From positions 3,224,001 through 3,288,000 of the forward strand of contig JAQOTA010000060.1 of assembly GCA_029532415.1 (NCBI GenBank): DNA of 64,000 bases, read 5' to 3'. The position numbers and the translations under genes were made by a program. The stretch comes from Marasmius tenuissimus. Lineage: Eukaryota; Basidiomycota; Agaricomycetes; Agaricales; Marasmiaceae. The notes under the pieces were generated by a model. It was not told the DNA's origin. It searched no databases and was given only the letters and a program-made list of their open reading frames with translations. Below, piece after piece: positions 1 through 12,304 of the stretch; position 1 is the first letter of the stretch; each line of letters begins with the position of its first letter.

Positions 1-601
1 CTGGCGGTTAGCAGAACGGTCCCGGTAGGTGTCAAGCCGGCCTTAGAGCTTAGCGCTTAGCTTAGCACCGTGACCTCAAATCAATTTGCAACCGAACCAG
101 ATGAACGGCCCCGTGCTTCCGTGTGAGTGATCGAAAAGATCTTCTACAAACGAGAAAAAAATTTGCTCAGTTCTCTTTCCCTCCCTTGAACCCGTAGAGC
201 TTGTATCCTTCAAAGGGAGTTGGGTGAGAGTTAAGTAGAAGTTCAGGAGTAAGTATTACTTCTAGATCCCCCACGCCACGTTTCTATTGAGGTCACGTGT
301 GTGGTTCAGTTCTCCCTGTCAAGCGCCCGTCGGCTCCTCCTTCTCTCCTTTCCCAATCCTCTCCCCTCCTACTCCCCCTCCTACTCCCGCTTTTCACTGT
401 CATCTGCTTGCGAGCAGATATTTGACGAATCTAGTGAGTGCGCTCCGTACAAAATATGTTTATTTTGCTTACCTCTCCGGTTTACATCCAGCGACGCCCA
501 CATACATCTAGCAGCATCTGACAACTTTTCACGTTCGCTAAATTTCCTGCTCTTTCATTCTTTTATTCCAAAAAAATCGACAAAGCTACAAAGTTTGTTC
601 A
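1..601. other. 5' intergenic region and promoter
   Basis: No gene was recognised. Two overlapping plus-strand frames (287-663) are open only because the DNA is C/T-rich. Neither has a domain, and they end on top of the start of the next gene. Long pyrimidine tracts from about 325 to 400 and the AT-rich stretch just before 602 look like a fungal promoter for the gene at 602. Confidence 0.5.
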
Positions 602-3074
602 ATGGCACAACCTTCCCAAGAATTCCCGCCATGGTTAACACAGCAAATAACCACTCTAACTAATGCTGCGGGAGAGCCAACGGAGACGCAGACAAGTGTG
701 GTCTATCTGCCTCTAACGTACTACGGGCCTTCTGTGAGTGTTATTGCTCCTGAAGTAGATTGCATACTCACGTCCAAGCGTTAGATACCATTGGGCACAG
801 AATTTACTTGGGGCGGTCTTACACCTCCAGCGTCAACATCTACTACCTCTGCTCTATCTACCACCTCAGTTACAGCCAGTACATCATCATTATCGTCTGC
901 TCTGCCGTCTTCTACAACAATACCTTCATCGTTACCGCCGACCAGTCTCACATCGACCTCCCCGACCACCTCAGTGTCGTCAGAGCCGACCAGCGCAGGT
1001 GGAGGCTTGCCCAGGAACCAACTGATAGGAATCATCATTGGTTCTATTCTCGGTTTCGTCTTCATCTTCGTATTCATCCTCGTCTCGTATCTCTGCTGCA
1101 ATGCGAAGCGGAAGAAGCGAAACAAGGAAATTGAAGACGATTATGATTTCGTCGAGCGAAGTCCCAGGCATAGTGGTGAAGAAGTCGATCCATTCTTGCA
1201 ACAGAGTTCTAGTGGTCGTGATACCTCTCATCCCCAGATGAAGGAAATGGGTGTCGGTGGTCCTTCTACGGGTGCTGCTGGTGCTACTGGTACTACCGTA
1301 GATAACAGCCTCTCGTCAAACGGATCGTCCTCAACGGGCTCCGGTTACGGAACAGTCCTTGACCGACCCACCATTTCAGGGACCGCTGCGGCTTTAGCAG
1401 GGATGGGCGCCACTTCCTTGGCTGTCCGCAATCATAAGCCCATCCTTTCGCGTGAAGAACTCAGACGCCTTTCTGAGGAAGAAGCCACCCACAGTGCCGC
1501 AGATTCTGGTGTCAGCCTCCGAGTCGTTCCTTCCACGACCAACCTGAACGACAGCGAAGAGATCCTCCCATTAATGCCTCCTCCCCGTCTCGTCGACTCG
1601 CCAGTCAGTCAGCCCCGGAGTCCCAGTCGTTCCAGTTTTATTTCCCAGGGCTCCGCTGCCGAAGCCAAGCTGATGACCGCTCGGAGGGTCAGGGCAGAGG
1701 ACCTTGAACCACGAACACCCCCCACAAGAGTCACCGACCTTCCTCCTACGCCCGCGAGGAGCTTTGTTAATGAAGGAACTCCGAAGCGGGATAGCTGGAA
1801 ACTGCCAGGTTGGCTAGGCGCTCTTCCCCTGATGGGTACTGCGTCGTCGTCTTCTAGTAGAGGTCATGAATCGGAAAGATTGATGTCCTCCGACGAACTC
1901 CAGCCTCCACCTGCCATTCCTAGACTCGGATTCTTTTCAGGAGAACGGCCGATCTCAAGTGTCTCTGGGAGAAGCGGTACCAGTGGGTCGACAGTCTATC
2001 ACGACGCCAACGAATCGCCTTATTCTTCGTCTCGAGGAACTTCAGACATCCAGGCACCAAGAGGGGTCGTAGCGCGTTCCAGCTCTGCCGCAGAGATGGG
2101 TTACCGGACTGGTACTCAACCCAGCGCTCCTAGCTCGTCAAGCAACCTCCGCCATGCACACACGCCGCCTCTACCCCCGCCGTCTGCTTATGAAGATACC
2201 ACCCTCTCGTCGACGTACAGCTCAATGCCGGTTGCGCATCATCATTCAGGTGCCAATGTTGATATTCTCGACATGCCTGTTCCGCGCACAGAACCTTCGT
2301 TCGGATCTTTGAAGGATTCTTCCATAGCCGCCTCGTCTTCCGACAGTCATACTCAGAAGAAGTGGCCATACCCGCCCGGGTTAGAACTGATAAAAGTTGG
2401 CGCCTGGGATGAGACGGAAGGTCAGACGCCCAGCCCTGGATCTTATGGTACTTCAGCGGTAGCACGGTCGGAGCGTGGTGTAATGGACTTGGACGAGAGG
2501 CCTCCGAGTGCCGGAGCCTCATGGAGGACTTTGACGAGAGGCGCCGAACAGGAACAAGAGAGAAGGGCGACTTTTGGAACGGTAAGTTCAAGGCCTCTCT
2601 CCTCTTCGTCACAGTCAAGCTGATCCCTACGTACGTGTTCAGGTGGTCCATTTCTCTGGCGGACATGAATCCGAGGCTGCCTCAATGCATACACACCTAA
2701 GCCCTGGTAGTGGTAGTGGTTCGGGCTCCAATCATCACCAACATCCCACGAGTTCGACAGGTTCTTCGTCTTCGAGGAGGGCCAGGTCGATGCTTAGCGG
2801 TCTGTCGAGCTCGGCGAGCTTCTCCTCGGACAGCCACGGCAGGAATCGGTCCATCAGAGGACCAGGTGCCCTTTCTCCGATCTTCGGACAGCCACTGAGT
2901 GCAGCTTCTCAGGAGCCCTACGTCTCGCACCCACCGGTACCTCCGTTCCCCGGATCGTACAAGCCGGGGTCACCGACGCTATCACAACCTGCGCCTGCGG
3001 TCACTCGGACAGACCGCGAAGAGCTCGAACTCCCATGGGCTGCTGGGCTGAACGAAAATTGGTCGCCGACCTAG
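602..3074 (+). CDS. Ser/Thr-rich single-pass membrane protein, function unknown
   Basis: Three exons are proposed: 602-733, 785-2581 and 2643-3074, joined by GTGAGT...TTAG and GTAAGT...TTCAG introns, giving about 786 residues. The N-terminal part (to about residue 115) is Ser/Thr-rich and probably extracellular. It is followed by one strongly hydrophobic segment (about residues 120-145, with GIIIGSILGFVFIFVFIL) and a stop-transfer stretch with KRKKR. The remaining 600 residues are low-complexity, Ser/Pro-rich and presumably cytosolic, with many SP and RS sites that could be phosphorylated. This layout resembles fungal wall-stress sensor or Mid2-like proteins, but I see no conserved cysteine domain, so no function is assigned. 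The start at 602 gives a continuous frame across the first intron; the open frame beginning near 791 has no ATG of its own. Confidence 0.75.
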
Positions 3075-3581
3075 AAGAATTCCTTGGTCTTGACTGACTG
3101 ACTCTGACAATGGTAGTAGACACTTCTATTTATCGGACTTTTCTTTTTCTTTCTATTCGTTCGTCACGATGCTTTCACGCTAGAATACGAAAAGGGCCAC
3201 GACCACCATCTGACAATCCCACTTGCGATACCTATCACCAAACCTCACCCTCGATCTACATCTACGTCTTCAATGATGACGATCTCCCGCCCGCGATACC
3301 TCCTCTCCGCATTTCACTCACATCCTACCCTCCGCACTTTACACTCCGCATCTCGCATTGCTGCATGTTATATTATCGTGTATTATATTCGACGACTCAT
3401 CTCTCTTCTTGTGCTACCCCTACTTCCGCTCATGACATGTATACGATTTCTCCTGTCTCTAGGTACTGGACGATGCCCAATTCATGATGATTTAGCACAG
3501 CTTGCAAAAGGGCAGTCAAGATTCATAGGCAGAACGGGGTAGTTGCTATTATTCCGAAGTACTTCGATGCAGTGGAGGTCG
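3075..3581. other. Convergent intergenic region
   Basis: This lies between the 3' end of the membrane protein gene and the 3' end of the lipase gene on the other strand. Short frames at 3110-3542 have no recognisable content. The stretch is C/T-rich and probably holds both 3' UTRs. Confidence 0.5.
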
Positions 3582-4965
3582 TTAAGTCTGGTGGCAATCA
3601 CACAGGGGGTAAAGTAACACATGCGTACCTTGGTATGGTCCCCGTTGATTCCTTCTGAAGGAACAGAGGCGGAACATTTGGGGTCCTCACCATTGGTGAC
3701 GGAACATTGAAGAGTTGTTTCGTGTGTTGGATCGTCGGAAGTCTGCCAGTATTCCACCCCTATAACGACGGCTTTTACTTAGCATAGGATTCTCTTGTTG
3801 AAGTGATCATCCTCACCATGGTGGTGATATCCGAATGAGGTAGGAATCATTGTCGGAACTCTTTGTAAAAGGAAACGATTCAGGAGTAAAAGGAGGAGGA
3901 AATGAACTATCGCCTTGGACTCACCCGTCGTGTCCGTGAACAACTTTCAATATGGTCGAATCAAGTATGTCAAATCAGATTAACTGAAACTTTACAGGGC
4001 AGACACTGGAATGTTCACTTACCTCTATAGGCATTAGTCCCCAGTAGTCCGTTCACGAAATCCGCAAATTGTTTGTTCTATGGTATGTGCGGACGCATCA
4101 GAAGGTTATTTGTGATGAATGATACTGTCCCAGCTACTCACCCCGACTCTAGGGGCCCCATAGGAGTAGTTCCTCACGCTAACTTTGTGATTGTAGGTCT
4201 GTCGGAGGGTTACAGCCGCTAGCGTCGACAATGCTCCGCCTAGCGAGTGTCCTACGGTGACGATCTCATATCCACGGTGTCGGAACAACTCGACTTTCAT
4301 AATTGCTGCAATTTCGATCGCGATAGAATTCCATCTACTGGAATCTCATAGAGGGTCTCTTAAGCCGGGTGGGTAGACTTACGCAGTAAGAAACCCAGAG
4401 TGAACTCGTACTCCAGCTAAAATGTCGGCGAATAGAAACACGACGAATCAGTTGATAGGGGTTATAACTATGGACAGATGGTCGTTGTGCGTACCTGGAG
4501 CGTCTACACCTAGGGAGATGAAAGGCACAAGCAAGACTGAAGAGTCCAGAAGGATGTGAGGTATCGAAGCGCTATTCGTATCAAATCAGATGCTATAAAG
4601 ACATAAATCGCAGCAAATAAAGACCTTCCACGCAATGCAACAATAATTTCTCTTCTGTCATTGTCCCTTGCCACATAACCTTGGATGTCAAGCAAGACGT
4701 TTGAAAACTTCGCAGACAGGAGTCAGTGTCAACATCTGATGACGCGACTATCTTTCCCCACATGAGTAACAAGATGCTTCCCGTTTGGCCTTGGACAGAA
4801 CGGTGAATAAGAGGATGTGGCGTACTTGAGGTAGTGCACGAGTTGCTGAAAGGTCCCTTTCACAGACTTGTGTTCAGAGTTTATCAAGCGATTCTAATCG
4901 AATGTAGTCCGCTCACTCGTAGAAACACATACTGGCCCAAACGGTTCCGATGGATTCGAGCTCAT
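3582..4965 (-). CDS. Class 3 (fungal-type) lipase
   Basis: This is a triacylglycerol lipase-like alpha/beta hydrolase of the class 3 family. Reading the minus strand with about eight short introns gives the usual order of motifs: QLVHYLKYATSSYSPFCP near the N-terminus, DIQGYVARD...REIIVALRG, the nucleophile elbow GHSLGGALS (about 4246-4263), YSYGAPRVG, then VVHGHDGVPT and GYHHHGVEYW near the C-terminus. The Ser-Asp-His triad therefore looks complete. After EYWQ comes a Cys-containing tail (GEDPKCSASVPS, about 3665-3710) typical of the family. The chosen start (MSSNPSEPFGP, 4965) splices in phase but has no signal peptide, unlike many secreted relatives, so a missed upstream exon is possible. 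If the last proposed intron (3588-3628) is not spliced, the frame runs on to 3482. Exon ends were placed by hand. Confidence 0.8.
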
Positions 4966-5169
4966 GGTGGTGGTTCAGAGGAAAGTGGGCATAAGCGCAA
5001 CTAACCTTTCTTAGGGCAAACGGAACTTGCCGAGACACGCCCAGCATTGACCACGCGATGTGTCACGGTCATCTGACACACTCTGACCCTGTCACATCTT
5101 GTCCCGACGCTCAGCTGGCGTTCTTGCAACTCAGAGTTCCCTTTGTCCGTCATCTGAACCCTTAAAATA

Positions 5170-6117
5170 ATGCCTAGGTCTCCCACAAAACCTTCGAAAG
5201 CATCTGTTTCTCCCTACCCACCCTCATCTCCTACGAAACGGCCCTCCCAGTTCCAAAAGTCTCAAATCCCGATGGCAGGTTCGTCGACCCGGAAGCCAAA
5301 GCCCTCGCAAGAACCGTATCGTTTCGACTTTGGAAAGCACAACGGAAAGACTCTCTTAGAGGTTCCCCCATCTTACATTACTTGGTGTATCAACGAGGGT
5401 GTTGCAGAGACGAGACCTCAGTTGAAGAAGGCGATCAACGCCTACATGAAGAGCCCTCCAGTCGTGCAAGCAGCAACCGAACTCGCACAGGCCGAGGGCC
5501 AAACGAAGCAACGCCAGTCACCAGCACAAGTGATTGCACAGCGCGAGAGGCAACTCAAAGAGAGTATGGGTCAATGGTTATTCGACGAATGTTGGGCTGT
5601 ATTACAGGCAACTGCTCCTGCCCCTAGTAGCCAACGCTCTCTCGCGGAGGAGAGAAAACAGCAGAAGAAGTGGCTTGATGTCCTGGAGGCAAGTTCAACT
5701 GCTGAATTTGCCAAACGGTATCCTCCTCGCCCTCCTAATGTCGAGGGTGTATTGCCCAAGACGTCGCGAGCTTGTGTCAGGCTTAGGGAGACTCTTGCGA
5801 TGTGCCCTGTGGTCAGCGTGGGCATGACGGATGTACCAATGTTGAGCGATACCGAGAGGAGATGTGTTGAGGTGGAGTATAACCAGTTTGGAGAGATCAC
5901 TGGTTGGGCCTGGAGTAAAGAATACATCAAAGATATCAAGAAGTGCTTGATGGCGATCAAACGAGAGTTCGGCGATCCTGGCTTGGAAGCCGCAGTCTGG
6001 GAGGTTAGAGACTCGGTACGTCAGAATTTCTGGATGAAGAGATTCTTTTTGTCTAACGGCGATCGGCCCAGTTTTCTTCTTGCGTAGGAGGGATTACATG
6101 CGAGAAGAGAGGCATGA
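5170..6117 (+). CDS. Protein with exodeoxyribonuclease X-like C-terminal domain
   Basis: An ATG at 5170 opens a long frame. Residues 1-45 are Ser/Pro/Lys-rich and disordered. Residues about 50-85 contain YRFDFGKHNGKTLLEVPPSY followed by ITWCINEGV. This is the small FGKHKGKT...YxxW fold known from the C-terminus of ExoX nucleases and related DUF3820 proteins, where it is thought to bind nucleic acid. No nuclease domain accompanies it. The rest (to about 300) is helical and unassigned. The uninterrupted frame ends at 6087. However, 6012-6087 reads as a good intron (GTACGT, pyrimidine tract, GCGTAG), and splicing it gives a slightly different tail ending at 6117, which I prefer. The lipase gene is divergent, with about 200 bp between starts. 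Confidence 0.7.
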
Positions 6118-6585
6118 ATGAGTCCGAATGTTACATCTTCCACGATCAATCTGTGTACTGGTTCAAATCTCTTCCTAAACGGTCTTGATCTTGTCCGTGT
6201 ACTGTATCCATCTCCTCACTCGCGTATCTTACTGTCACACAATCTATCACTCTTTTTCGCCCATACTGATCGATCACTCTCAGTGCTGAACACGCTTTGG
6301 CCACCTTCAATCAAGCTTATTCGTCTCATGTCGCGACGATCATTGAATCGGCTCTGTTTGGAACTGGACATTCCTCGAGTGCCAGCCAGGCTTCCGGGAA
6401 GAACAGCAGATAGTAGGTCGATGCAGGAAGGGTCGTTCTGAGACAGTGCGTCTACCAGCTATCTATTCACTCTCCAGACTCGGGCTGACTCCGGTCACCC
6501 TACAGATGCGAACGAGGGTGTGTACTGTTGTCAAGGTGAAGGTTGTGTGCAGGCTTGGTTTGTCCCTCATCGCATCTCCCAACCC
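6118..6585. other. Intergenic region
   Basis: Probably the 3' UTR of the ExoX-domain gene followed by the 3' UTR of the convergent small protein gene. A 107-codon frame at 6118-6441 has no coding character or domain. Nothing else was seen. Confidence 0.5.
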
Positions 6586-7093
6586 TTAGGCACAAGTGAC
6601 TGAGTTGATCAAGAACGCCTGGGTTTCAGTCCCTTTCAACGTTCTGCCAGAGAGGCCTTCAATCAAAGCTTTAACCTCCTCTGCTGTAAGGCCTTCCGAG
6701 CCGTATTGTGCATGGTGTGTGAAGGCTCCGTCGTTGTTGTCCTTGACATGTAGGTCGGACACCCCCTAGATTTGCAACATGAAACATCAGAACATCGGAT
6801 AGATTGTACTTAGACTATTAAAGACTCACGGAGTAGCCTATACTACCACTAGCTTCTTCGAGGTTATGGCCAATTGCTATACGAAGAATGTCAATGTCAA
6901 TATCCTGCTCCGAAGATCGGGGACTATGCTCACCATTTGTGAGGCCTACCCAGAGGTCCTTGTGGGGCACAACGGCCACCGTTGGGGTAAATATGACGGT
7001 GCAATCGGCGTGATTTGGAAGAGAAGCACGCATGGGCGAGAGAGACGCTACGCCGGCGAGAACGAGGTCGACCATTGAGCTGAAACCGAGCAT
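6586..7093 (-). CDS. Small probable secreted protein, unknown
   Basis: Two exons are proposed: from the ATG at 7093 to GYS near 6833, then, after a GTGAGT...TCTAG intron, GVSDLHVKDNNDG onward to a stop at 6586-6588. The product is about 145 residues. Its N-terminus (MLGFSSMVDLVLAGVASLSP) is a plausible signal peptide. The mature part is acidic, with a single cysteine close to each end. The second exon has clear coding character (LTAEEVKALIEGLSGRTLKG). I do not recognise the family. It resembles the many small lineage-specific secreted proteins of agaricomycetes only in size and layout. Confidence 0.5.
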
Positions 7094-8080
7094 ATTGCGA
7101 TAATGAGGAATTGTGAGCAGTCTATGGTAAGTACGTCGTTTTTATAGGCACTGTTTTTCAATTCAATTCTCAACGACCCTATTCCCAGGCACACTGCGCA
7201 GTACACATCTGCATCACCGCGTCTGCAAGAACGGTGGCCGACTTGGCACGACCAAGCCACGAGTTGACACATAAAGGAGTGAACTTAGAGACAACGGAAT
7301 CGGTTAAATGGTGCCCTCTGCAGTAGCTCGGAAGTTGTATGCATATCACCACGTTAATTGCAATTCTGAGGTAGTATCGACCTGGGCTGGGGGGTGTCAC
7401 TTGGTTCGCGTATGTTCTCGAAGGACAACTTACAACGAGATGTTTCGTCTGTGTAGTCTGCCTGGGCCTGGCCCTGTCAACTGATAGCAACTGCGGATGC
7501 TAGCCTGCGGATATGTATGATGTACGCGGAGTGCCCTGAAGATACGTGTCGAAGGGTGGCCCACCGGGGTTTTGAGCAAGCAACGTGGTGCCATATCTGC
7601 AACACCCAGTCCAACTCTCCATAGATGGCCTGAACGTGATCTCAGCTTTCGTACCTTCCGGCGGGTCACGTTCCGTGCAACCTCCTTCAGGCAAAGCTCA
7701 TGTTCCATTCGAGCCCTCGGGACCAAAGACATTGGGATTCATGTAGTACGACCTCATGGAAACGTTAAAACTTAAAAGAGCACCGTGGAGTCAGTCGGAC
7801 ACGCAGGGATCCGCTAATCGTTAGCGGCCCACGGTGCACACATCCGCCTCCTTGCACTCGTTTCGAAGCTCCCATTCAGCCAGATTCCCATCACAAACAC
7901 CATCTCCAATGTCTGAGGCCCGATAACGCTGGAAGCTCATGCTTACTCCGCGGTGAACCTACCTCGGATTCCACAGAAAGGTCCGGCGTTCCTGGTCACG
8001 CTTCACCAGACGGTCGTTGTCTTCAAATCAGCGCCAACGAGCTCAGTCTTTTCGCCAAGAATACGAGAAGGAACACCAGG
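7094..8080. other. Unresolved region with weak minus-strand open frames
   Basis: Several minus-strand frames overlap between 7179 and 7760. One (7500-7694) contains EGTKAEITFRPSMESWTGCC, and another (7179-7490) ends in SATVLADAVMQMCTAQCAWE. These could be exons of a small Cys-containing protein or a decayed copy, but I could not join them with convincing splice sites and no family is recognised. From 7800 to 8080 is the 3' flank of the SNRNP40 gene. Confidence 0.3.
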
Positions 8081-9463
8081 CTATGTAGTAACACTTGGCT
8101 CGATTTCACCAAGAATCATGGTACCGTCTTTGCTTCCAGTGAGGACTAGAGGCAGTTGATCGATATCTGGCGCACTTCATGAATAGTGATACAAAAGACG
8201 TACTGATAGGCTCTTGCGGATGGAAGTCAACGGACGTTACAGTCCCTTTGTGCCCCGGAAGCTGTCGAAGAATGGGCTGTTAGAACGAGCTCCCAAGACC
8301 CCTCAATAGTAAAACTTACCTTGTACAAGACCTTTGCACTTTCGACATCCCATATACATACCATACGATCAGCACCTCCCACGGCGACCCGTTTGCCTCC
8401 ATCATCCTTGCTCCATGCCCCCCTCAGTAAGGTGTTCTCGAAGCCCGCGGGCGCACCATGGAGCGTGCGATGTATCCTGGTAGGGCTCGGGGAGAACGGG
8501 CGAATGTCGTGAATAAGCGTTTGCGAGGACAGAGAAGGGGATAGAATGTATTGCCCATTGGGAGAGATGGCGAGAGATGTGGGCGTATCAGTGTGTCCGG
8601 AGAGGGTCGAAGTTTCCGCTAGCTTTCGAAAGTCAAATACCTAGACGTATGGAAGAGTGCAAAGCGTCAGGCAAATTCAGGAATGTGGTAAAGAGAATCA
8701 GAAGACGCACATGAATCTCGTTGTCCACAGCTCCAGCATACAGTGTCTGTCCATCCTGTGACCAAGCAACCGCTGTGACCGGACAACCAACCTCTAATGT
8801 TGCAACAGCTCTTTTTCCTCCATCCGCCAAGTCACCTGCGGAGCTTTCAGCTCCTTCCCAGACCTTCACAGTCCCATCATCACTCCCTGTTGCAACCAGC
8901 TCAACTCCTGCGCCCCCTGCAATGACGTTGTCGACGCAATTGATGATCTCTTTGTGTGCTCGAACCTTTCGAACGCGCTCCCCAGTGGTGGTGTCAATCA
9001 TTGATAAAAGATGGTCTGCTGAGACTGCATAGATTATTGGAGAGAAACGAGACCACTGGAAGTCGAGAATGGGTGCTTTTGTCAAGTTTGAGAGCAGAGC
9101 GTAGTTGGTATTAGGTGGGTATGTTCTCCATAGAGAAATACTCCGGTCGGAGGAGCAAGCAGCAACATTTTGGCCGTTCGGAGAGAATCGACAGCTCAAT
9201 ATTTCGTTCTAGCATAGAACATTGTCTCGCCTGAGTAAACTATAACAAAAGATAATCGAATAACTCACTGAATGCGCGCCAGCTAGACTAACTATTGGTG
9301 CCTCCAAATTACTCGTTCTCTGAACACTTCTGATAAGAGCCTTGTTCCTCGGGTCATTGTTGCTTGAGATGGCTATTTGATTCGTGTTTGAAGGTTCATC
9401 TGACTTTGACCGTTTTATCAACTGTCCTTGCCCGGATGAAGGAGAGCTTGATCGTTTCGACAT
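8081..9463 (-). CDS. SNRNP40: U5 snRNP 40 kDa WD40 protein (SNRNP40 / Spf38 type)
   Basis: A WD40 beta-propeller protein of the spliceosomal U5 snRNP (SNRNP40 in animals, Spf38 in fission yeast). Exons run from the ATG at 9463 (MSKRSSSPSSGQGQ, a basic disordered head) through a first repeat with EILSCRFSPNGQNVAACSSD and a SISLW strand. Next comes TGERVRKVRAHKEIINCVD, then TGSDDGTVKVWE and a repeat ending DNEIHV. After an intron follows FDFRKL...SGHTDTPTSLAISPNGQYILS. The last two repeats contain RMVCIWDVESAKVLYK and LPGHKGTVTSVDFHPQEPI, and the end is LTGSKDGTMILGEI. The phrases RKVRAHK...INC, NTLLRGAWSKD and the final GEI match this orthologue group rather than other WD40 proteins. At least four introns are visible, the last splitting the codon after EPI. 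The stop is at 8081-8083. Confidence 0.88.
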
Positions 9464-10660
9464 TTTGTGCGTCGTGAAATTTCCGGTCGTGAAATTCAGA
9501 CGACTGAGAAGGGTTCTAATTTCGGTAAAAAGCGCGTTTGAATCGTTTTCTAAGCTTTTGGATAAGAACGAGAGCTCACCGTGTTGATGTTGCTCAACGA
9601 CTTTGCGTCAAATTGTGTGGTCCAGGTTGAACTTGAGAGTGTGATGATTGAGTCCATATTTGGACATGCATTCGCACGATCCATCACAAGCTGACTCTTG
9701 AGCGCTTGAGCGCTAAATGACATTTGTCCTGTTCTTCCACCTCTAAGCCTCACCTTTGGTGACTGTCCGTGTGCAAAGCGCGTCGTCAAACAGCTTCTAG
9801 TCTGTCTTTTTGACATATCTCCTAAACTCACTGATATGACGGCAAACGACACATATGCTTCATCTCTGAGAAAAGAACCATTAGAATTAGACCCAAGACC
9901 CGCGGCCTGCAACTTGACGACTCTTTCTAGGATTCTGATGAGCTTTCCATCTTCGATACCGAATCAGACTCTAGCATTTGGAGAAAACTCTCGAAGGGAA
10001 ATGGGACGTAATGGTCAGAAGCGTCCCTACGTTATAGTACCACTCAAAGCACCTCTTGAGTAGCCATTTCGCCGCGATGATATCGCTGGAGAACATCAGA
10101 AATTCGACTGGGGATCCCTTATTTTGTCTTTTCTCTGTCACCCAAGTATACCGACATACCGACCTCGATACCGCCGGCATCGGTGATCTCTTTGGGCGGC
10201 CCTAGACCGATGATTCCTCGAACTCTGGTTGAAACGGAATTCTACTCGGGCTCGCTCGGGATACGCGCTAGTGTCAGCGAGAACTTATAGCCTCCGATAG
10301 CTCGATGCTCAAGTTTCAATGTCGCCGGGGATCTAAAGGCAATGTGTATTGGTGTGGACTTGAAAGCCTGGGAGACGGCAAAGAACGTAAGTAACTGATG
10401 TCCGTGATATGGTGTAAGCTGACACTCTGCTTGCAATTGAAAACAGACGTATAGAATTGACATACATATGTACTGCATCCTCGGGAACTTCCGATGAGAC
10501 CCAATAACAATCCGAGCATAGAAGCTGTACCTCCCAAGTTCCGCGGTGTGTGAGAAGGGATACAGTCGTCGGAGATCGACGTCAGTAGGCCTGAGATCGA
10601 GATGTTGCATGGACCGAACAGGTATGTTGTAAAAGCTGGCAACGAACGATTTTCGAACAA
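9464..10660. other. Unresolved minus-strand coding-like region
   Basis: No complete gene could be built. On the minus strand, several pieces have coding character: AFKSTPIHIAFRSPATLKLE (about 10308-10365), RVRGIIGLGPPKEITDAGGI continuing EVGMSVYLG (about 10145-10230), and GKLIRILERVVKLQAAGLGS (about 9890-9950). They are separated by stretches with stops and plausible GT/AG sites. They could be exons of one gene reading from about 10.8 kb down to 9.6 kb, or a decayed gene. I recognise no family. The first 90 bp next to 9463 is the promoter of the SNRNP40 gene. Confidence 0.3.
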
Positions 10661-12304
10661 TCCAAAGTCACTAGGTCTCGGGAGGTGGCCATTTCCAGGG
10701 CCCGTGCCTTCAAGGCTCGTTGGGTTTCTCTAAACAGGCCATCTCCGACGATTCGTCGATTCTCACAGACAAGTGCCGACTTCGTCCAGGGTCCCTCATA
10801 CAATACTCACAGCTCCAATGGCAGAATCTCCACACAGGCCTGCCAACGAACATGAACTCGGGCATGCTGAGAAGCTGTTCATTTGTGTTCTTGTATGTCA
10901 ATTCTGTGTCTCACGTCTCGTACCGATAATCAACTACCGAACTAAGTAGGAACTCGACTTGCTTCGCACTGAAACCGAGTTCCAGCCCCCACCAGGCCAG
11001 TACTCGAGAACTATATGTTGACGATAGGTCATCCAGGCGCGCCATGTGCCTCAAAGCTCCCTTACGAACACGAACGCCGAGGTCCCGGTGAAGCCTATCC
11101 TTGAACTTCCTCAGGACCTCCTTATCTCATATGAAGTTCAGCCCATTAGAACGACGGGGACCTATTCTCAGTTGCTATCTTCTCATTCTGATCTTCCCCG
11201 CGTAGCGCGTTGTCTAAACTCCTTCCGTTTCAACGGTACGTTGTACGTATCGTTGCGGGAGCGCCTTGAGAAAAAAAACTGACCAAAAATACTGTGGATG
11301 TGTGGTAGCCCGCCATACTGTTATGTGCGCACGTTGTATATTTTTTTTGTGGATCTATTCTGGACCCTGACTTGGACGGGGCCCCAGATATTAATCGTGA
11401 TCGGCGGGGAGGTATGGAGCTATGTAGGATAAAGCCACCGAGGTATTCAATCTCGAGATGGAAGTGTTCGGGAGCAACCCACGAGTGACGATACATAGGA
11501 CCCCGGTGTTCAGATAATATAGACATACTTCTCGTCGACGTTGCACGAGGTTGGACATACACTTGTCGACAGTCGTGCGCCACCGGCGGATAGCGTGTGG
11601 CAGGTTGAAAGGCGTGTGTATAATGGGTGGGACTCGGTCTCAATAAAGATGTCAAAGGCTTTACGGTTCCTGATCCCGGGAGCGTCAGCCTTTTGTATAG
11701 ACGCACTTCGTCCACGGTCTGGCAGTCTGTAGATAGACATGACGCCACCCGCCGCTACAAAGTTCACCAGTCTATGCCAGGAAACGGTCCCAGACCCATC
11801 GGGTGGTAGGCGGAGGCACGGAGAGAGTGAGGCCAACTATTGGACTTTTGAGGGTGCGAACTCTCAGACCGCATGCCACGCGCTACATCAACCATTGCAT
11901 CGGCCGCCGTTGACCGTGCGTCAACCGATAGTCTGGTGCAGCTGGGATTGTAGCTCGAGAACATCGTGGAGCTGGCGGACCATCGGGTGGATTGTCAGCC
12001 AAGGTATCATGCGCGAATGTTGAGATTAAGGACCACTTGGCCCGTGATTCATGATCCTTCTAATTCTAACCGTACACAAGTCCATACTACTACGTATCGC
12101 ACAATGACTGAGAGACGCCGACTGACGCAATGGAGGGCGGAGAGAAGAAACATTAAGGCAAAGGGCCGGACATCAATACCAAGACAACATGACGAAGAGG
12201 TAACATGAGACACAAGACTGGAGACAACGACAACAAGGCCCAGGCAGTGCAGAGAAAGCGATGTGAACGAAAACAATAAGATGAATTAACTGATAGAAGG
12301 ACCT
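10661..12304. other. Gene-poor stretch
   Basis: No supported gene. Open frames exist on both strands, the longest on the minus strand at 11230-11748 (172 codons) and 11510-11836 (108 codons). They overlap in different frames, have no motif and no splice partners, and are rich in Arg, Ser and His as random GC-balanced DNA would be. The last 250 bp is the 3' flank of the LRR gene. Confidence 0.4.

Noticed and set aside
11230..11836. Overlapping minus-strand open frames of 172 and 108 codons
   Set aside because: Two frames overlap, the composition is that of random GC-balanced DNA, and there is no motif or splice partner.
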